From: Nitrospinota bacterium
GTDB lineage: Bacteria; Nitrospinota; Nitrospinia; Nitrospinales; VA-1
Direction: 5' to 3'
Assembly (NCBI GenBank): GCA_002731985.1
Contig: PCCT01000021.1
Location: 8,109-14,719, forward strand
DNA length: 6,611 nt
Part shown: piece after piece, positions 6,152-6,611 of the stretch
Layout of the letters: every line of letters begins with the position of its first letter
Position numbering within the stretch: position 1 is the first letter of the stretch
Made by a program: the position numbers and the translations under genes
The notes under the pieces: model-generated
What the model saw: only the letters and a program-made list of their open reading frames with translations
Told to the model about the DNA's origin: nothing
Databases searched by the model: none

Positions 6152-6568
6152 GTGAAGAAGAAGCTTTTATTCCTACTATTTTTGCTGGCGGTAGTTGTAT
6201 GTGTATTACCGGTAGCTCAGGTTTCGGCAAGCTCTGCACATGGCCATGGGGTGGTTTCTCCTTTTGACCAGCAAAATCATAGTAATGCGTTGCATTGTGA
6301 CTTGAGCAGGCACTATGAAATACAGGTTTTTTGTCCTCACAATATCACTGGAAACGATAAGAGCAATCCGGTGATCGCTTCAAACTGTGGTGGTAAAACC
6401 TCCGCAGCCATTCCCGCTTTTGGGTCGTATAATGCCAATGATTTTTCATCCAACACCAGTCATTTTGATGTGGATATGGTTTTAATTACCCAGTCGTTAT
6501 TCCCTCTGTCCAGTGACACTGGATTTTTTCTACCACCCCGGCTAGACCGCCCGCCACAAAGCATTTAG
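6152..6568 (+). CDS. Small secreted His/Cys-containing protein, possibly metal-related
   Basis: A 138-residue exported protein of unknown function. It opens with KKK and a hydrophobic stretch (about residues 5-21) ending in VSASSA, a clear signal peptide. The mature part starts HGHG and has scattered His and Cys: ALHCDLSRHYE, FCPHN, SNCGG. It then has a Ser/Asn-rich middle and a Pro-rich tail FLPPRLDRPP. I recall short proteins of this style (early His cluster, C-x-H and CPH motifs, PP-rich tail) upstream of heavy-metal RND efflux genes, but this is a weak resemblance and the downstream gene is outside the window. I chose GTG 6152 because GAGAG (6141-6145) sits six bases ahead; the same frame can start at GTG 6122, adding 10 residues (MLKPCFREIF) before the signal peptide. 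Confidence 0.68.
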   Translation: MKKKLLFLLFLLAVVVCVLPVAQVSASSAHGHGVVSPFDQQNHSNALHCDLSRHYEIQVFCPHNITGNDKSNPVIASNCGGKTSAAIPAFGSYNANDFSSNTSHFDVDMVLITQSLFPLSSDTGFFLPPRLDRPPQSI

Positions 6569-6611
6569 TAGTTTTCCCGCTAATTCATTAATAACTCAAT
6601 CTTTCCTACAG

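Noticed and set aside
1..6611. CRISPR array, tRNA or rRNA gene, insertion sequence, toxin-antitoxin or defence island
   Set aside because: No regular spaced repeats, cloverleaf, transposase motifs or terminal inverted repeats were seen, and the intact genes are housekeeping or signalling types.

Overview
The window (6611 bases, moderate G+C, ATG/GTG/TTG starts, Shine-Dalgarno-like sites at some genes) is an ordinary Gram-negative chromosomal segment. A LolA-like periplasmic protein and other envelope proteins imply an outer membrane. The mix of a CHASE-type hybrid sensor kinase, an orphan LolA-like protein, a family 4 uracil-DNA glycosylase and an RlmM-like methyltransferase would fit a deltaproteobacterial or Nitrospinota-like marine or sediment bacterium. 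That placement is inference and was not tested.

Layout. Bases 1-2135 (minus strand) hold most of a membrane-bound hybrid histidine kinase whose C-terminus runs off the left edge. It has no stop in the window and starts with GTG. Bases 2136-2401 are a spacer between divergent units. On the plus strand, 2402-2648 is the wreck of a second histidine kinase: an N-terminal membrane helix lies almost directly against the last 40 or so residues of the ATPase domain, in a different frame. A good promoter candidate overlaps its stop and leads to a 260-residue LolA-like protein (2723-3505). Bases 3537-3931 hold weak, broken plus-strand reading frames, including a protein-level direct repeat.

The minus strand from 6042 to 3975 forms one gene run: a family 4 uracil-DNA glycosylase, a 29-codon trace of a MoxR-type AAA ATPase N-terminus, the C-terminal half of a LOG/TIGR00725-type nucleotide-binding protein, and an RlmM/FtsJ-like SAM-dependent 2'-O-methyltransferase that starts directly after the LOG stop. 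The MoxR trace and the LOG half appear to have been joined by an internal deletion. At the right edge a divergent plus-strand gene (6152-6568) encodes a small secreted protein rich in His and Cys.

The main surprise is repeated deletion-type decay: two deletion-scar junctions (2402-2648 and about 5160-5170) and a third broken locus (3537-3931) lie between intact housekeeping or signalling genes. I see no CRISPR array, transposase, tRNA, rRNA or recognisable new defence or biosynthetic system.
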